From: Sophora flavescens
Lineage: Eukaryota > Streptophyta > Magnoliopsida > Fabales > Fabaceae
Reading direction: 5' to 3'
Assembly: GCA_030762895.1 (NCBI GenBank)
Contig: JAUPTC010000145.1
Coordinates: 1 to 64,000, forward strand
Length of the DNA stretch: 64,000 bases
The translations under genes and the position numbers were made by a program. Of this stretch, positions 47,311-59,570 are shown one piece after another (position 1 is the first letter of the stretch; each line of letters starts with the position of its first letter). The notes under the pieces were generated by a model, which saw nothing but the letters and a program-made list of their open reading frames with translations, was not told the DNA's origin and did not search any database.

Positions 47311-50300
47311 TGGTCGAGTCTTTCGGGATCTTTAGGGAATAGGCCTGTTAAGTTTTTGTTGTGTGATCTCTGGTTGGATTTTGTTTGAATTGTTTCTTGT
47401 TGAAGCAATGTGTGTTGACACACAAGTATATGTTTTCTTGATGGTTTTCCAAGGGCTTTATGTCCTGGGATACCTTAGATCTTGAATGTTACTTGGGTTC
47501 GAATATGACATTCGATTATTCTTGCGAATCGTGTCAGACATTCGAAACAAGATGCTTGTGTAAAAGGATTTTTCCGGGAGTGTTCCCTGGAAATATTCTA
47601 GGTTTATGGTTAGCAAAGGACATTGATTCTTGATTGATCTGGTTTCTGGATTCGGTCAGATCTCTGTCGCTTTGTGTAGGATGTTGCCTACGAAGTTAAA
47701 ACGAGTTAGATGACTCATTCAACTGAAAGATCGGTGGTCTAAATCGTTTGTTAGACTGAGTGTTTTCCTTGTGAAGCACCAACGTTGGGTGAAGGCTCGT
47801 GTCACCGTCTAGATTCTTGACAACTAAGTAAAGGACGAATTATGAACAAGTATTTTCTGACTTTAATTTGAAATCTGTCAAGACTCCTGAATTAGTTATG
47901 CTAATTCATTGATTTCCAGTTATTCATTTCTTTGTTTGTGAGAAGTTGTACTCACACTCCTAAATGATCCTCGATGTATTAGACATTTGAGTGAATTGAT
48001 TTAATGAGAATCCATTGGTCTGGATACTTTCACATTTTGTTGAGAAAAGTGGTTATGACTATTTCTTGAGTTATAACCTAGATAATTTCGTGATAACGAA
48101 GTTTCTTGGTGAAACTTAGTTTCGTCACTTCTATTTTTTGATAGAGGTGAAAGTCATCATTTTGTAAATTCTTTGTATTAAGGATAAGAATTAATCCTCT
48201 TGGGATTAGACATTATTCACCCCTTGATTCTTTGAATCCGTTGGAAGATTCTTGTGGAATAATGAACTTTATTAGATTCATGTTTGTAAATGTGTATTGA
48301 TCATGCATTTTTACATCCACGAACCTGATGGAATGATCTTTTTCCATACTGGATGTTCCGATATCCTTCAAATTAATGAAATTCTTTTCTATGCTTATGT
48401 GAACGTGAAATCCAGAAAAATTTTCTTTTCTTGAGAAATTCTTTTATGATCACCAAGGTCTTGTCTTATTGCGGTTCGACCGTACTTCTCGTCATTGATC
48501 ATTTTAATTCTACATATTTTCCAAATGTTGTCGATGTGTGACTTATCTCATCAGTCGTGAGTTGGATATCTCCACATCAAGATGTACAATTGAGACCTTC
48601 CTTGTTGAGATGTTGGCATTCCTTCAATCTTTGTTATGAGTTTTCTGAAGACCTACATGAGTCTTGTGTGAATTCAAGTGATCGTGGATCGACTGGTGAA
48701 GTTTACATCTTCTTACGAGTTAAGATCCACAAGCAGAGTTAGTGAATCGAATAATGTATCAGAAGATTGTTCAGATTTCATGGAGTATCTTCAAGTGTTG
48801 TTTCAGATGAAAAACGGAAGTTTATCAACCTGTGTCGGTTAAGTTTACTTTAAGTGTTGAAGACTAAGTTGAGACTAAGTCCAACTGATCATCCTCAGTG
48901 GGATGGATAAGTAATGAGATTACCTATCCTTAGCAGGTTAGGTTGGGAGATAGTGTGGTACCTAAGTTTTTGTCATCTCTATGGTAGGACAAACCAGAAT
49001 TGATAAGAGCTTTGTTAATGTATAGATATGAATGATATTATGAGAACCCTTAAGTTCAACATTATTAAGCGAGATGAGTATAATGGACTTTATGATCAAG
49101 GTAGATATATCATTAAAGGAATTTAGAGTAGTGATCAATATTTATGGTTAATATTGACTTGGTGAGTCCGAGGATTAACGGAACAATATATATGGTAGTT
49201 TTCCTTAATTTGAACGGAAATAGTAAAAAGGAGTTCTTGAGTGAAACTAAGTAGTTAGAAAAGTTTAAGAATTATGATTTTGGATAATTCAAGTTGAAGT
49301 GATTCCTTTTGGTTGTAGTTGCATGGAGAAATGTAATCGTATTCTTTAAGATTGAAATGAATGACTATGATATAATTTGGAGTGGTGGAATATATTTAAA
49401 GAAAACTAAGACTATAATTGTGTACTTTGAGTTGAAAGTTGATATATGTGATAGAGTTAAGGTTGAACTTGATGTTCGTTATGAGGAAAAGGTGTTGAAG
49501 AAGTTTTGCTAGTAGACAAATTTTGAGGCAAGAAGTGATTAAGTTTTGATTGTGTCTTTCGAGTGTGATAAGCTATGATGAAATGTTTATAATCTTTGGA
49601 GTCTTATTTTGGTAAAAATGTGGTTGATGATCCATAGTAGAAACTGGACATTTTAAAATCCAAGATTTGCCATTGGCGAGTGTCCACCTGGATTTCTTGG
49701 CTTTGCCTTGGTGCAGCTCCTAGGGGTAATGGCCTTAGAGAAACTATTTTATAATCTCTTTTCTCAGCTGCAAATAAATAAGATAAGGGCTTATACGATA
49801 CAAGCACTTCCTTGCATAAGTGATGGAGCCCTGCCTTTAGATGAAGGAATTGTTAGGAGTTGTGTATTTTCTTTGGACAATACGATAAAGGTGCATGGGA
49901 AATTTCTTAAACCAGGGATATTAATGGGACTTGAGAACCAAATTGAAAATGAGAGGCAAATGAAGGATATGAAATTTAAGTAGTCAAAGGATTCAAGTGG
50001 AATTAATAAGAGAACGAACTATGTTGGATGTGGTAAGATTCAATTTTAATAAGATTGAATTTCTTAGGTTCTTGGAGCAAAGTTTATCATGTGCAACTCA
50101 GGAATGTTATGACGTTTTGATTGGAGACTTGAAAGTGTGAATTTGATATGACTAGAAGAGTAGATTAAGCCCTAATGGACTAAGATTATGATTGCATCTC
50201 TTGAGTAGAAGGTTAATTGATGTTATGTAAAGTTTGTGTTGGTTTTGAGCGTTATCTATGAAAGTTAGATATTGGAGAAAGTTTTTCCTAATGGATTTGT

Positions 50301-50544
50301 ATTGAGAAAGTTAAATGAAGAGATTAAGCGTTGATTTTGTTCTTTGAAGTGTAATAGACTAAGATGAAATATCAAAGGTAGTGGAGGGAATGTGGTAGTG
50401 AAAAGTCTCGAGGATAAATAAAATAGCATAAGAATTGATCTTGTTATAGTGTTATAGATGAAAGGAATGAAGCAATGAGAATACAAAGTAAGATTTTAAA
50501 GTTAAGGTATGATTACAACATCCTGTTTAGTTTTGAGCTACGAA

Positions 50545-50580
50545 ATTTCGGGGACGAAATTTTTTTAAGAGGGGTAGTAA
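50545..50580 (+). other. Polypurine tract region
   Basis: 'gaaatttcggggacgaaat' then 'aagaggggtagtaa' directly before the 3' LTR. It mirrors the minus-strand tracts at 25449, 29578 and 39354, so all four LTR families in the window share this priming signal. Confidence 0.85.
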
Positions 50581-53500
50581 TGTAACACCCTAGTTTTTAC
50601 ACCTAGGATTAATTATTTTATTTGGATGTTTATTTTTTTTTTAAGTTATGTGGTTTAGTCTGAGTAATTAAATTACTCTCTTCAAATTATTTTATTGGGT
50701 GCGTTGTGACTTGACTTAGTTCAGTGAAGGCACGCTTACTAGACAATAATTACGTTATTGTCACTATTATACCGGTACAGAAAAATATTTTAAATAATAT
50801 GATTAAGAGAAAAGCATTTTCATATTTTTATCCTATTTAATTTTAGAGTTAAGAATATTTTGGTTTGGTAATTTTCGGAGATTAAATTTTGGACTGAGTA
50901 TTTTCTTAGTTGATCAGTTCAATTATTAATCTTTACTCTAACTTGAATTTCGAAAACATATTTTTATCAACCTTTATTTTTAGAATCCAAAAAGCAAAAA
51001 CATGTTTATTTTAGGCCTAATATTTATCACTCATTTGGTACCTATCACTAAATAATTAGCTTAAAAGCTAAGCTTCCTCTCTTTTCTCTCTCTTTCTCTC
51101 GACGCAATCTCTCTCTTTCTCCCTTATCTTCTCTGCTTCTCTTTTCTTCCTTCTTTCTCTCTTTTCTTCTTCTTCCTCCCACCTCAACTCCATCTCCTCC
51201 TTCCCTTAACTCAGCCGCGCACCACCACCTTGGAACCCCAGTCGCGAGCGCAGCCCACGGTAGCGGCTTCGATCGCGGCTCGGCGTGGAGGGGCGACCAC
51301 TGAACCTGGTCTCGCGCGCCGTCGTAGGTGTACCGTCCGGTCGCCGTTTCACCGCGTCTGCTATGGGAGAAGACGACCTCGCACCGCCGTCCGGTTCGTC
51401 GTCGGCCGCTGCTCGGAGTGGGAGAGGCGATCGCGTGTTCTCGGCCCCTGTTCTCCTCCGTTCTCTGCTTTGCTCCGCCGCGTCTAGGACCTCCCAGGAC
51501 AGCCACCACATCATCTCTTCTTCACTTTGGGTAAGAGTTTTACCTCTAACCTCTTCTCTTTTGTAAATCCCCAAATTGATTTTGAAACCCCGACCTAACC
51601 CCTCGATTTCGATTTTAATCTTGAAATTTAAAGTTGTTTTATGAGATTGGGACTGTGAATTTGTGTTTCCCTAAACCAATTTTATTATTCTGAGTTTTCC
51701 TAAATTTTAATAATGAGCCCTAAACCCCCAATTTGATTTTATTTGAATTTGGGTATGTTTTTATGAAATTAATTATGATTTAGTGTAATTAGGACTCTTA
51801 ATGGATGATTTCCAAAGTTCTTTTTCAAGATCTTTTAATCAAAACAAAGTTTCCTAAAAGGGTATTAGGAAGCGTGAGCTTCAAACATGATTTTCTTTAA
51901 AAGTAACCTGGTGTGGTAATTAGATTAGGTGTTGGATAAAGTTAGAATGTGTGTTTGATCACGTGAAATTGATTTCTTGATTTTTGGTTGTTGCGCGTTG
52001 TTGGATTTCCTCTCTGAGATGTTTGACACGGCTATGCTTGCTTGATGGAGTAGATAGTTACACTCTTGGAGCTAATGTGAGTATTAAGACGAGGATCCTT
52101 TACTTGTCTTCAAAGGTAAGAGGGGATTTCCTAAGGATATTCAATGACTGTATGCATGTGTGTAAGTGTTTAACTGGATAGTTATATGTTGATTGAGCTT
52201 ACTTGATTATCTTATGTACTTGAACTGTTGTGCTATTATCTGATGTTGAACTGTACTTGTTCTAAATGATAAAATGCATATATGTGATGAACTGCTTTCA
52301 ACTGTGATATTAGCATTGCACTGATGATATATACTATTGTTGATTGAAAGTTTGCTAAGCCAGACGTGCGTCTGTGCTCAACCATAATAAGGATTAAAAA
52401 CCTTAATAAGCTTTGAATATGGAGGGATTGGTGTTCTTTTCCAAAAGCTCTTTAAACTTAAAGTACTTGTTTTGAATGTTGGAATGATTTTGGTGTACTA
52501 TTATATTCAAGAGGAAAATCCTTTTCGAACTATGTGTTTTCAAGTGGAAACTTTCAAGATTATTTGGTAATATCCTATTGGGGGAAATATTTCAAAGATA
52601 AAAGAATTTCAAAGATGCTTTATAAAAGATTTTCAAAGAAAAGGTTTTTCCTAAATATTTTAGAAACTTTCCGATAACCTGGATAGGTTATCGAGGATTG
52701 ATTTTGGATTCGTTTTTCTTGAACGAAAAATAAGTACTTATGAAAGCGAATCTAGTACGCGAGACGTCGCCTCTAGTATTGATGATGTGCACGTGATCTT
52801 GGATCAGTGTTAACCCGGGACTACGAGCCCTGGTTATGATATTAGGGACTTGGGTCCTACTCACGTTGTGTTGGACTGTGTCTTCTGACCGCGTGTGATG
52901 ATTATGATTAAAGGTGAAGGTTGTTTTCTACGACCACAACCCCTTGACTGCGCGCCACGGTCTTGGGCATTGTGATTGAGCATTCGGACTATGAGTCCTA
53001 TGTTTTCGAGTTCTCAAGTGATGGGAAATGATGATTAAGTCGTTAGCTTTGAGCAACGACAGTGAAAAGAATGAACACAAAGAAATCCTTTCAATAAAAT
53101 ATTTTATCATGTGCATTTCCCCAAGCAGACGTGCTATTGATGATTATGACAGATACAAGGTGGTATCTGGGGAGTCTGTCCATGTAAACCGAGTTAAGAG
53201 GCACATGTGACGTTGCCCGTCCTGAGACCTTAATGCATGAGGGTAAGGGGGTAACTGCCCAGGTGGGCTAGAGCTTGACCAACTCTAACTTCTCCAGTGA
53301 TGATATGGTGTTGTGATCTCATGAGATTAAGTTAGAGCCTGATGATTGAAGTGTCATGCATATTTTCAAAAGAGTGACTGTGCGGGTTTGAGACCCTTTG
53401 ATATAACACTGTTATGTTACGTATATGCATGATTTAAGCGCTTATATGATTACGTGATGCATGTATCATGTGTATGGTTGTTGTGGGATATATCTTATGA

Positions 53501-54215
53501 TGGTATCTCACCCTTACAAACATATCAGGTTTCTTACGGTTTTGCTATTGTACCTCGGGTATTCTAGTACGGATGTGCGGAGGAGTCTTCCTAAGTCACT
53601 CGAGAGACTTAGATCTAGTTGCTTGACGAAGTATTTGATTGTGGAACGATCACGTGAGTTCTTCTCGGGAATAACTTTTAGAATGACCGAGCTTAGGGTT
53701 TTGAGACTTAGATTATTTTGATAAGTACGTATGAGTATGGCTCGAGAGAGCCTTTATTTTTAAATGAAATGTTTATGGCTCGGAGAGCATTATTTTGAAA
53801 GCAAACTTAAACTTTCCCTTTTGGTTTTGTAAAGCTTATGGTTATGATTGTTATTTACATATATATTGTTGCTTGATTGGATTTGGTGTAACTGAAATGC
53901 AGGTGAAAATGTAATTATTTTAGCAGGTGTTCTTTTACCTGGGATGTTCGAATTACAGAGGAGACTCTGTCGAAATTTTCGTAAAATACTAGCTTTTATC
54001 AAGTATATTCTTTAAATTAAATAGGCTTGCCATACTATGATAGTAAGTCTGTGTGCCAATCAAGGCTTAGGAGTCGTGACAAAATTTTCATACCCAATTT
54101 CTGACACTTGTATACTTATCTAAATTATTTTCCGAAAGCGCCAGCAAATTATATTTTAATTTTAAATTACGCACGTGTTACTTAAGTAATGCCCTCAAGG
54201 GGGGGGGGCGTTACA
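50581..54215 (+). repeat. 3' LTR of the nested element
   Basis: Same ends and order of blocks as the 5' LTR. Differences are mostly single bases and 1-3 base indels, many in the GC-rich block 51240-51480. Confidence 0.88.
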
Positions 54216-55994
54216 CTAACCCTTTGATTTCAGATTTTAACTTTGAAATTTAAGGTTGTTTTATGAGATTGGGACTATGAGTTTGTGTTTCCCTAAACCA
54301 ATTTCATTATTCTGAGTTTTCCCTAAATTTTAATAAGGAGTCCTAAACCCCCAATTTGATTTTATTTGAATTTGGGTATGTTTTTGTGAAATTAATTATG
54401 ATTCAGTGTAATTAGGACTCTTAATGGATGATTTCCAAAGTTTTTTTTCAAGATCTTTTAATCAAAACAAAGTTTCCTAAAAGGGTATTAGGAAGCGTGA
54501 GCTTCAAACATGATTTTCTTTAAAAATAACCTTGCTTGGTAATTAGATTAAGTGTTTAGATCAAGTTAGAATGTGTGTTTGATCATGTGAAATTGATTTC
54601 TTGATTTCTGGTTGTTGCGCGTTGTTGGATTTACTCTCTAAGACGTTTGGACACGGCTATTCTTGCTTGATGAAGTAGATATGAGCTAACGTGAGCTTTA
54701 GGACGAGGATCCTTTACTTGTCTTCAAAGGTAAGGGGAGTTACCTAGGGATATTCAATAACTATATGCATGTGTGTAATTGATTTCTGTGAATATTATTG
54801 TGATGTTTAGCCAATACTTGAATAACTTGTTTATTTGAACTCTTGTGGTTATTACTTGGAGTTGAATATTTGCTGCTTTAAAGTGTTATGAATTATATGT
54901 ATGTGATTAACTGTGATATATATGAATTATATATACATGATTAACTGTGATGTTATTGTTGTTGATTGAAGTTTGATAAGCCGGACTTGAGTCTGTGCCC
55001 AATAAAGATAAGGATTAAAAGCCTTAATAAGCCCTGAATAGAACTTTGAAAGTTTTGGGTTCACTTATAAAAGTTCCTCTTTTAAAGTGTTTACTTCAAA
55101 AGAATAAGATTCTTTTGTTTTAGAAAAATTTTAAAGTGATTTTGAGTTGAAGGAAACTATATTTTTATGATAAAAAGTTTTGTACGAGAGAAAACCTTTT
55201 CGAACGGTGTACTTTATGAAGGAAAGACCCTTTGAAAATATTTATTATGAAGGAAAGACCTTTTGAAAATATTTAACTTTATTCCATCAATGAATTTCAA
55301 ATACAAATGAGTTTCCTAGATGTTTTAGAAAAGATTTTGTAAAGGAAAAGGATTTTCTCCCAAATAATTTTGGAAACGTTCCGGTTACTTGGATAAGTGA
55401 CCGAGGTTTTGTTTTGGTTTTGATTTTCCTTTGAGCGAAATGTTTTACAAGTTGATAAATTAGCCTAGAAACCGAGGCGTCGAGGTTCTAGTGTTGTATG
55501 GACACGTAGATCAAGGATCTGTGTCAGGGGACGGAGTGTCCTGTAAAGTTTTGTTTTTGGACTGTGTGTCCTAAGTTGATGTGGACAGTGTGAGTTCCAT
55601 ATCCGCGAGCCTAAAACTGGTGCATCGGTTTAAGGGCATCGTGATTGAGCATTCGGACTGTATGTCCTATGTTGAGATTAAAAGATTTGGACTGTGTGTC
55701 CTGTATTTGTTTTAAGTGAAAAGTCTTAATTAAAAGAATTAAGCATGGTCGTTAAGCTTTGTGCTTCGACAGGGAAAGATTATTACGACAAAGAAAACAA
55801 AACGAGAATAAAAGTTTTTCTCATGCATTCAATGGCAATTGTGTCATGTGATTATGGGCATTGAATCCAGAGTGGATCAATGTATATGGCAGACGTGTCA
55901 GGAGATGATGATCATTGTGTTCTGTGGGGACCAATGAGTTACCTTGTGTATGACTACAACAATGGTTGGAGAGTTGTCACAAGGGGCCGTATGA

Positions 55995-56335
55995 CTAAGC
56001 TGCAATAGCTGTTTGAGTGGCTATCATACGAGGTCGGATAATATTTGTGCATAGCTGCAATAGCTGTTTGAGTGGTTATAGCACAAGTGACCCTGTACAT
56101 AACTGCAATAGCTGTTTGAGTGGTTATGTATCTCTGTACAACTGCAATAGCTGTTTGAGTGGTTGTCACAGAAGGGTCGTGTGAACAATTGCAAAAGCTG
56201 TTTGAGCATTGGTCACATGTGATTGAGATGGATTATCCGACAGTGTATCTGTGTACAACTGCAATAGTTTGTTTGAGTGGTTGTCACAGAGGTGTCATGT
56301 GAACAGTTGCAATAGTTGTTTGAGCACTGGTCACA
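55995..56335. repeat. Tandem array 'ctgcaatagctgtttgagtg' in the solo LTR
   Basis: Seven copies of the core 'ctgcaatagctgtttgagtg' start near 56000, 56055, 56104, 56143, 56189, 56262 and 56309, with spacing of about 40-75 bases. The array is absent from both LTRs of the nested relative, where the same position is unique sequence. Confidence 0.8.
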
Positions 56336-56339
56336 TGAA

Positions 56340-56545
56340 TGTGCCGCTATTTCCTATCGGGAATGGGGGAATAGTGTCATTGCTTTGCATGAGCATCCTA
56401 ACGGGAATGGGGATGTGCACAATTGTGTTATGTGCTTTGCATGAGCATCCTAACGGGAATGGGGATGTGCACAATTGTGTTAGGTGCTGGCATGAACATC
56501 CTATCGGGAATGGGGATGTGCACCATTTATTTTCTTGGGCATTGT
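56340..56545. repeat. ~52-base tandem array 'catcctaacgggaatgggga' in the solo LTR
   Basis: Four imperfect units, the middle two almost identical, with core 'catcctaacgggaatgggga' plus 'tgtgcacaattgtg'. It follows directly on the previous array. Overlapping ORFs on both strands here come from the repeat and are not genes. Confidence 0.8.
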
Positions 56546-57499
56546 TTTGTTCATTTTTACAATGCGCCATGTGCGAGCCTGATCAGCTTGAAACGAAAGC
56601 AGAAAGTTGTGGGATCTCCGGAGATTAGGTATCAAGATAGAGTTGAATATTGAAGTGCCATGCATTCTCTTTATAAAACCGATTGTTCGGGTTTGAGACC
56701 CTTTGTTATAACACTGTTATGTTATGTATATGCATGATTTAAATTGCTTATATGATTATGTGATGTATGTATCATGTGTATGGTTGTTGTGTGATATATC
56801 CATTTGTCGGTATCTCACCCTTACAAACATTTCAGGATTCTTCTAGTTTGATATTGTACCCTGGGTACTCTAACACAGATGGTGCAGAGGAGTCTTTCTA
56901 AGTCATTCCGAGACTTAGGTGTAGTTGCTTGATGAGGTATTACTTGCGGAATAACTTTTAGAAGGACCAGCTTAGGATTGGGACTTGGATTATTTTGATG
57001 GTATGAATGAGTTTGGCTCAGAGAGCCTTTATTTTAAAAGTGAATGTCTATAGCTCGGAGAGCATATCTTTTGAATGAAAATCTAAGCTATTTCTTTTGG
57101 TTTTGTAAAGCTTATGGCTATAACTATTATTTTTATGTATTAATGCCTGGTTGAATTTGGTGTAACTGGAATTCAGGAACTAAAATGTAAATATGTTAAC
57201 AGGTGTTATTTTATTATGGGATGTCCGAATTACAGAGGAGACTCTGTCGAAATTTTTGTAAAACTACTATTTTGTATTTGAGTATATTCTTTAAACTAAA
57301 TAGGCTTGCCAAGCTATGATATTAAATTTGAGTGTCAATTAAGGTTGAGGTGTGGAGTCGTGAAAAAAAAAATTATAACTAATTTCAAACACTTATGTAC
57401 TTATATAAGTCATTTTTAAAAGCACCAGCAAATTACATGATAATTTTATTTTCGAACATGTTACTAAAGTAATGCCCCAAGGGGGGGGGTTACAGTCTC

Positions 57500-57663
57500 A
57501 ATTTTTATTGTAGTATTGACTTTCATAAATCTATTGACAAATATTTAATAAGGAATTTTAGAATTCCAATAGTTCAATTAAAAAATCTTTTAAAATGTGT
57601 TTGTTTCAAACTTAGAGAATTATATTAAAATGCATATATGTGTTATTTGAATATTTAATATTA
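57500..57663. repeat. Right half of duplicated insertion locus
   Basis: 'aatttttattgtagtattga' and the following 160 bases match 62668-62833. The left side of the solo LTR (42556-42580) matches 62640-62665, so the two halves form one sequence that exists uninterrupted at 62640-62833. Confidence 0.65.
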
Positions 57664-57684
57664 AGATCAAAGACCCAAGTAGAA

Positions 57685-58146
57685 CTCTGGAAAATTTAGG
57701 GGGCCCACTTTTGGTTCCTAAAAAAATACATTAATCATTTTGTCCCTCAAATTTACAAACGCGAGACACATTAGTCTCCCTTCCACTTCCAATGTTCGTT
57801 TACTTGCCTATGTGTTTCGTTAACCATCCTACCTGACTTGTTAGTTGTCATGCGTGACCTATGACATTTTTCCATCGTGAAAAATGGACGAAAGTGTAAA
57901 AATGCGTGGAAAATTTTAAAACCCAAGTACCTGAAAAATGTGCATGTTTTTCACTTTTTATTCGTTGTCATAGACTATGCATGACCACTAAAGAGTCAGG
58001 TGGGATGGTTAACAAGACACATAGACAAGTAAATGGGCATTGAAAGTGGAAGGAGACTAGTGTGTCCCGCGTTTGTAAATTTGAGGAACTGAATGGTTAA
58101 TTTATTTTTTTAGGGATTAAAAGTGGGTGTCCTGAATTTTTAGGAA
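57685..58146. mobile_element. Fold-back MITE with ~100-base or longer inverted arms
   Basis: The left arm ('cccacttttggttcctaaaa', 'cctcaaatttacaaacgcg', 'acacattagtctccct') is mirrored by the right arm up to 58146, leaving a short loop. Long near-perfect arms and no ORF fit a Mutator-type fold-back element. Its right end lies only a few bases from the start of the CACTA element. Confidence 0.7.
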
Positions 58147-58150
58147 TCAA

Positions 58151-58500
58151 CACTAGTGCAAAAATCCTTTCTACAATGATTGAAAAAGACTTTCTACAAT
58201 GGTTGACCAACCGTTGTTGATAGCCTCGATGTAGAAAGTAGGGACTTTCTACAACGGTTGTCCAAGCTGTTGTAGAAAGTACCTTGCTACATCTGTTGAA
58301 AGACGCAACCGTAGTAGAAAGTATGATTTCTATATCCAGTTTGTAGACTCCGGTGGACTTTCTACATCGGTTGTTTTGACCAACCATTGTAACTTTCTAC
58401 ATCGGTTTATTGACCAAGCGATGTAGAAAGTGCACTTCGTAAACTCTTCGATGGACTTTCTACATCGGTTAATGTCACAACCGTTGTAGAAAGTCTTGTA
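58151..58500. repeat. Subterminal repeats, left end of the CACTA element
   Basis: At least ten copies, in both orientations, of 'ctttctacaacggttg' or 'ctttctacatcggttg' between 58160 and 58490. Opposed pairs could fold into hairpins. Confidence 0.8.
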
Positions 58501-58731
58501 ATTTTTAAAAAAAAAACCTCGTTTGTTTCTTTCATCACTTTCTTTCCCTGTTTTCATTCAGTTTTCAATACACATCAACAAAATCAAAAACAACACAAAA
58601 TCAACAAAAACTCAACAATTAACATTAACATCCATATATATAATTCAATATCCATATGATTAATCAGTACTAATTAATCTAGCTATACCAACAAAAAAAT
58701 TAACCCTATATGAATGTCAAACTAAATACAT

Positions 58732-58833
58732 CTAAGATACAAATGGTTTACTATAATCAAGAAAGAAGCTTGCCCAACGCTCCTTGATGTCCTCAATTTC
58801 ATCATCAGATAATGGTTCCGCATTGTTGAAATT
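58732..58833 (-). pseudogene. Ulp1-like protease, last exon (CACTA)
   Basis: After an acceptor TTGCAG the minus strand reads 'NFNNAEPLSDDEIEDIKERW', continuing ASFFLDYSKPFVS to a TAG at 58732-58734. This is the typical terminal helix of CACTA Ulp1 proteins (D.EI..IkeeWA.f). The phase continues exactly from the preceding exon. On its own this exon is undamaged. Confidence 0.75.
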
Positions 58834-58928
58834 CTGCAAGTTCCAATAACATAAGATAAACAATATTACCAAATCAAGTAAAACAAACATAATAACTAAC
58901 TTTTGTACTTAAAAACACTATTAGTTAC

Positions 58929-59003
58929 CTCCGTCCATCGATCAGTAATACTATGTCTCGAGACAAACTATCCACACTCCCAGACGCCTCGTTCTCGATG
59001 AGA
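58929..59003 (-). pseudogene. Ulp1-like protease exon with catalytic Cys and a stop
   Basis: The 25-codon exon is bounded by an acceptor TAG and a donor GTAACT. It reads SHRERGVWECG, then TAG, then FVSRHSITDRWTE. In Ulp1 (C48) proteases the catalytic Cys lies in the block ecGyfV, so the Cys (58974-58976) is kept but the next aromatic codon has become a stop (58968-58970). Upstream exons with the His and Asp of the triad were not recognised. Confidence 0.72.
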
Positions 59004-59366
59004 CTACAAATTGTAGACAATAATAAGTAAACATATAAATATATTAAAAGGCACTTTCTTCCTCCAAAAAGTAAAGAGTGCAAAATGACCTTTTATGGTG
59101 TAGTTTCAATCAAGCAGGGATGAATAAGGAAAACAATGATGCAATTAGAGGTATGACTCTAAGATATAAAACCTGTATCATATTCAGATCTTTGTAACCT
59201 TTACAAAAGTCTAGTAGTACACATTAATATAAAAATAAAAATAAAAATCACTTCGAAAAAAAATTCTCAACCTTCATTTAGGACCACCATAGAGATAAAA
59301 TCTTGGGGGAAAATAATAATAAGACCAAAAACTAATAAAAAGTAAAAACACACCTTTCTCGGTCAG

Positions 59367-59570
59367 TCATGTTTCTAGGAGGCTGGCAGGGCTCAACAAT
59401 ATGTAATAAAGAAACAACTCGCTATAATAATTATAAAGGTCTTTAAAATGAAATATTAACAATAACAATCCTTTTACACTAAAAAAATGGAACAAATGAA
59501 TAAGCTGATCAAACCATGGATCCATTGCTTCTTTCATTTCACATGCAATATTGGAGATAGTGAACAACAA
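59367..59570 (-). other. Possible transposon or captured exon, unrecognised
   Basis: The minus strand is open for 67 codons and includes 'IACEMKEAMDPWFDQLIHLF' near 59560-59500 and, in another frame, 'VEPCQPPRNMTDRE' near 59385-59350. The first looks protein-like. I cannot assign a family; it may be another part of the Ulp1 gene or of a captured gene. Confidence 0.25.

Larger units (their letters stand above)
47296..50580 (+). mobile_element. Internal domain of the nested element, largely non-coding
   Basis: About 3.3 kb without a convincing protein. Two weak hints of a decayed integrase are 'SSDRGS' near 48678-48695 (compare the 'vSDRGs.F' block) and 'TDHPQWDG' near 48884-48907 (compare 'aYHPQtDGQ'), in the right order but about twice too far apart. 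A 91-codon frame at 49708-49983 has no family I recognise. No gag, protease or RT motif was seen. Confidence 0.55.
43657..54215 (+). mobile_element. Full-length non-autonomous LTR retrotransposon nested in the solo LTR
   Basis: 5' LTR 43657-47295, primer site 47299-47310, internal domain to 50580, purine tract 50545-50578, 3' LTR 50581-54215. Target duplication ctaac (43652-43656, 54216-54220) is perfect. The LTRs are almost equal in length (3639, 3635) and very similar, so insertion is recent relative to everything around it. The internal domain has no ORF above 91 codons and no intact gag or pol, so mobilisation must have used proteins from another element, presumably a Tekay/Del-like chromovirus. 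Traces of integrase may remain (see the internal domain). Confidence 0.88.
42616..57494 (+). mobile_element. Solo LTR of TGTAACACCC family, split by a nested relative
   Basis: The two parts, 42616-43656 and 54221-57494, together give an LTR of about 4.3 kb starting TGTAACACCCTAG and ending GGGGTTACA. The target duplication gtctc is perfect (42611-42615, 57495-57499), and no internal domain is attached, so this is a solo LTR left by LTR-LTR recombination. It aligns with the LTRs of the element nested in it except for ~0.6 kb of tandem arrays at 55995-56545. A TATA box is at 43093-43099. Confidence 0.85.

Noticed and set aside
49708..49983. 91-codon ORF in the nested element as a captured gene
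   Set aside because: I could not match it to a family, and the internal domain has other frames nearly as long; kept only as a remark.
56251..56653. 125-codon ORF on + and 79-codon ORF on - at the solo LTR
   Set aside because: They read through the 52-base tandem array; the peptide repeats follow the DNA repeats.
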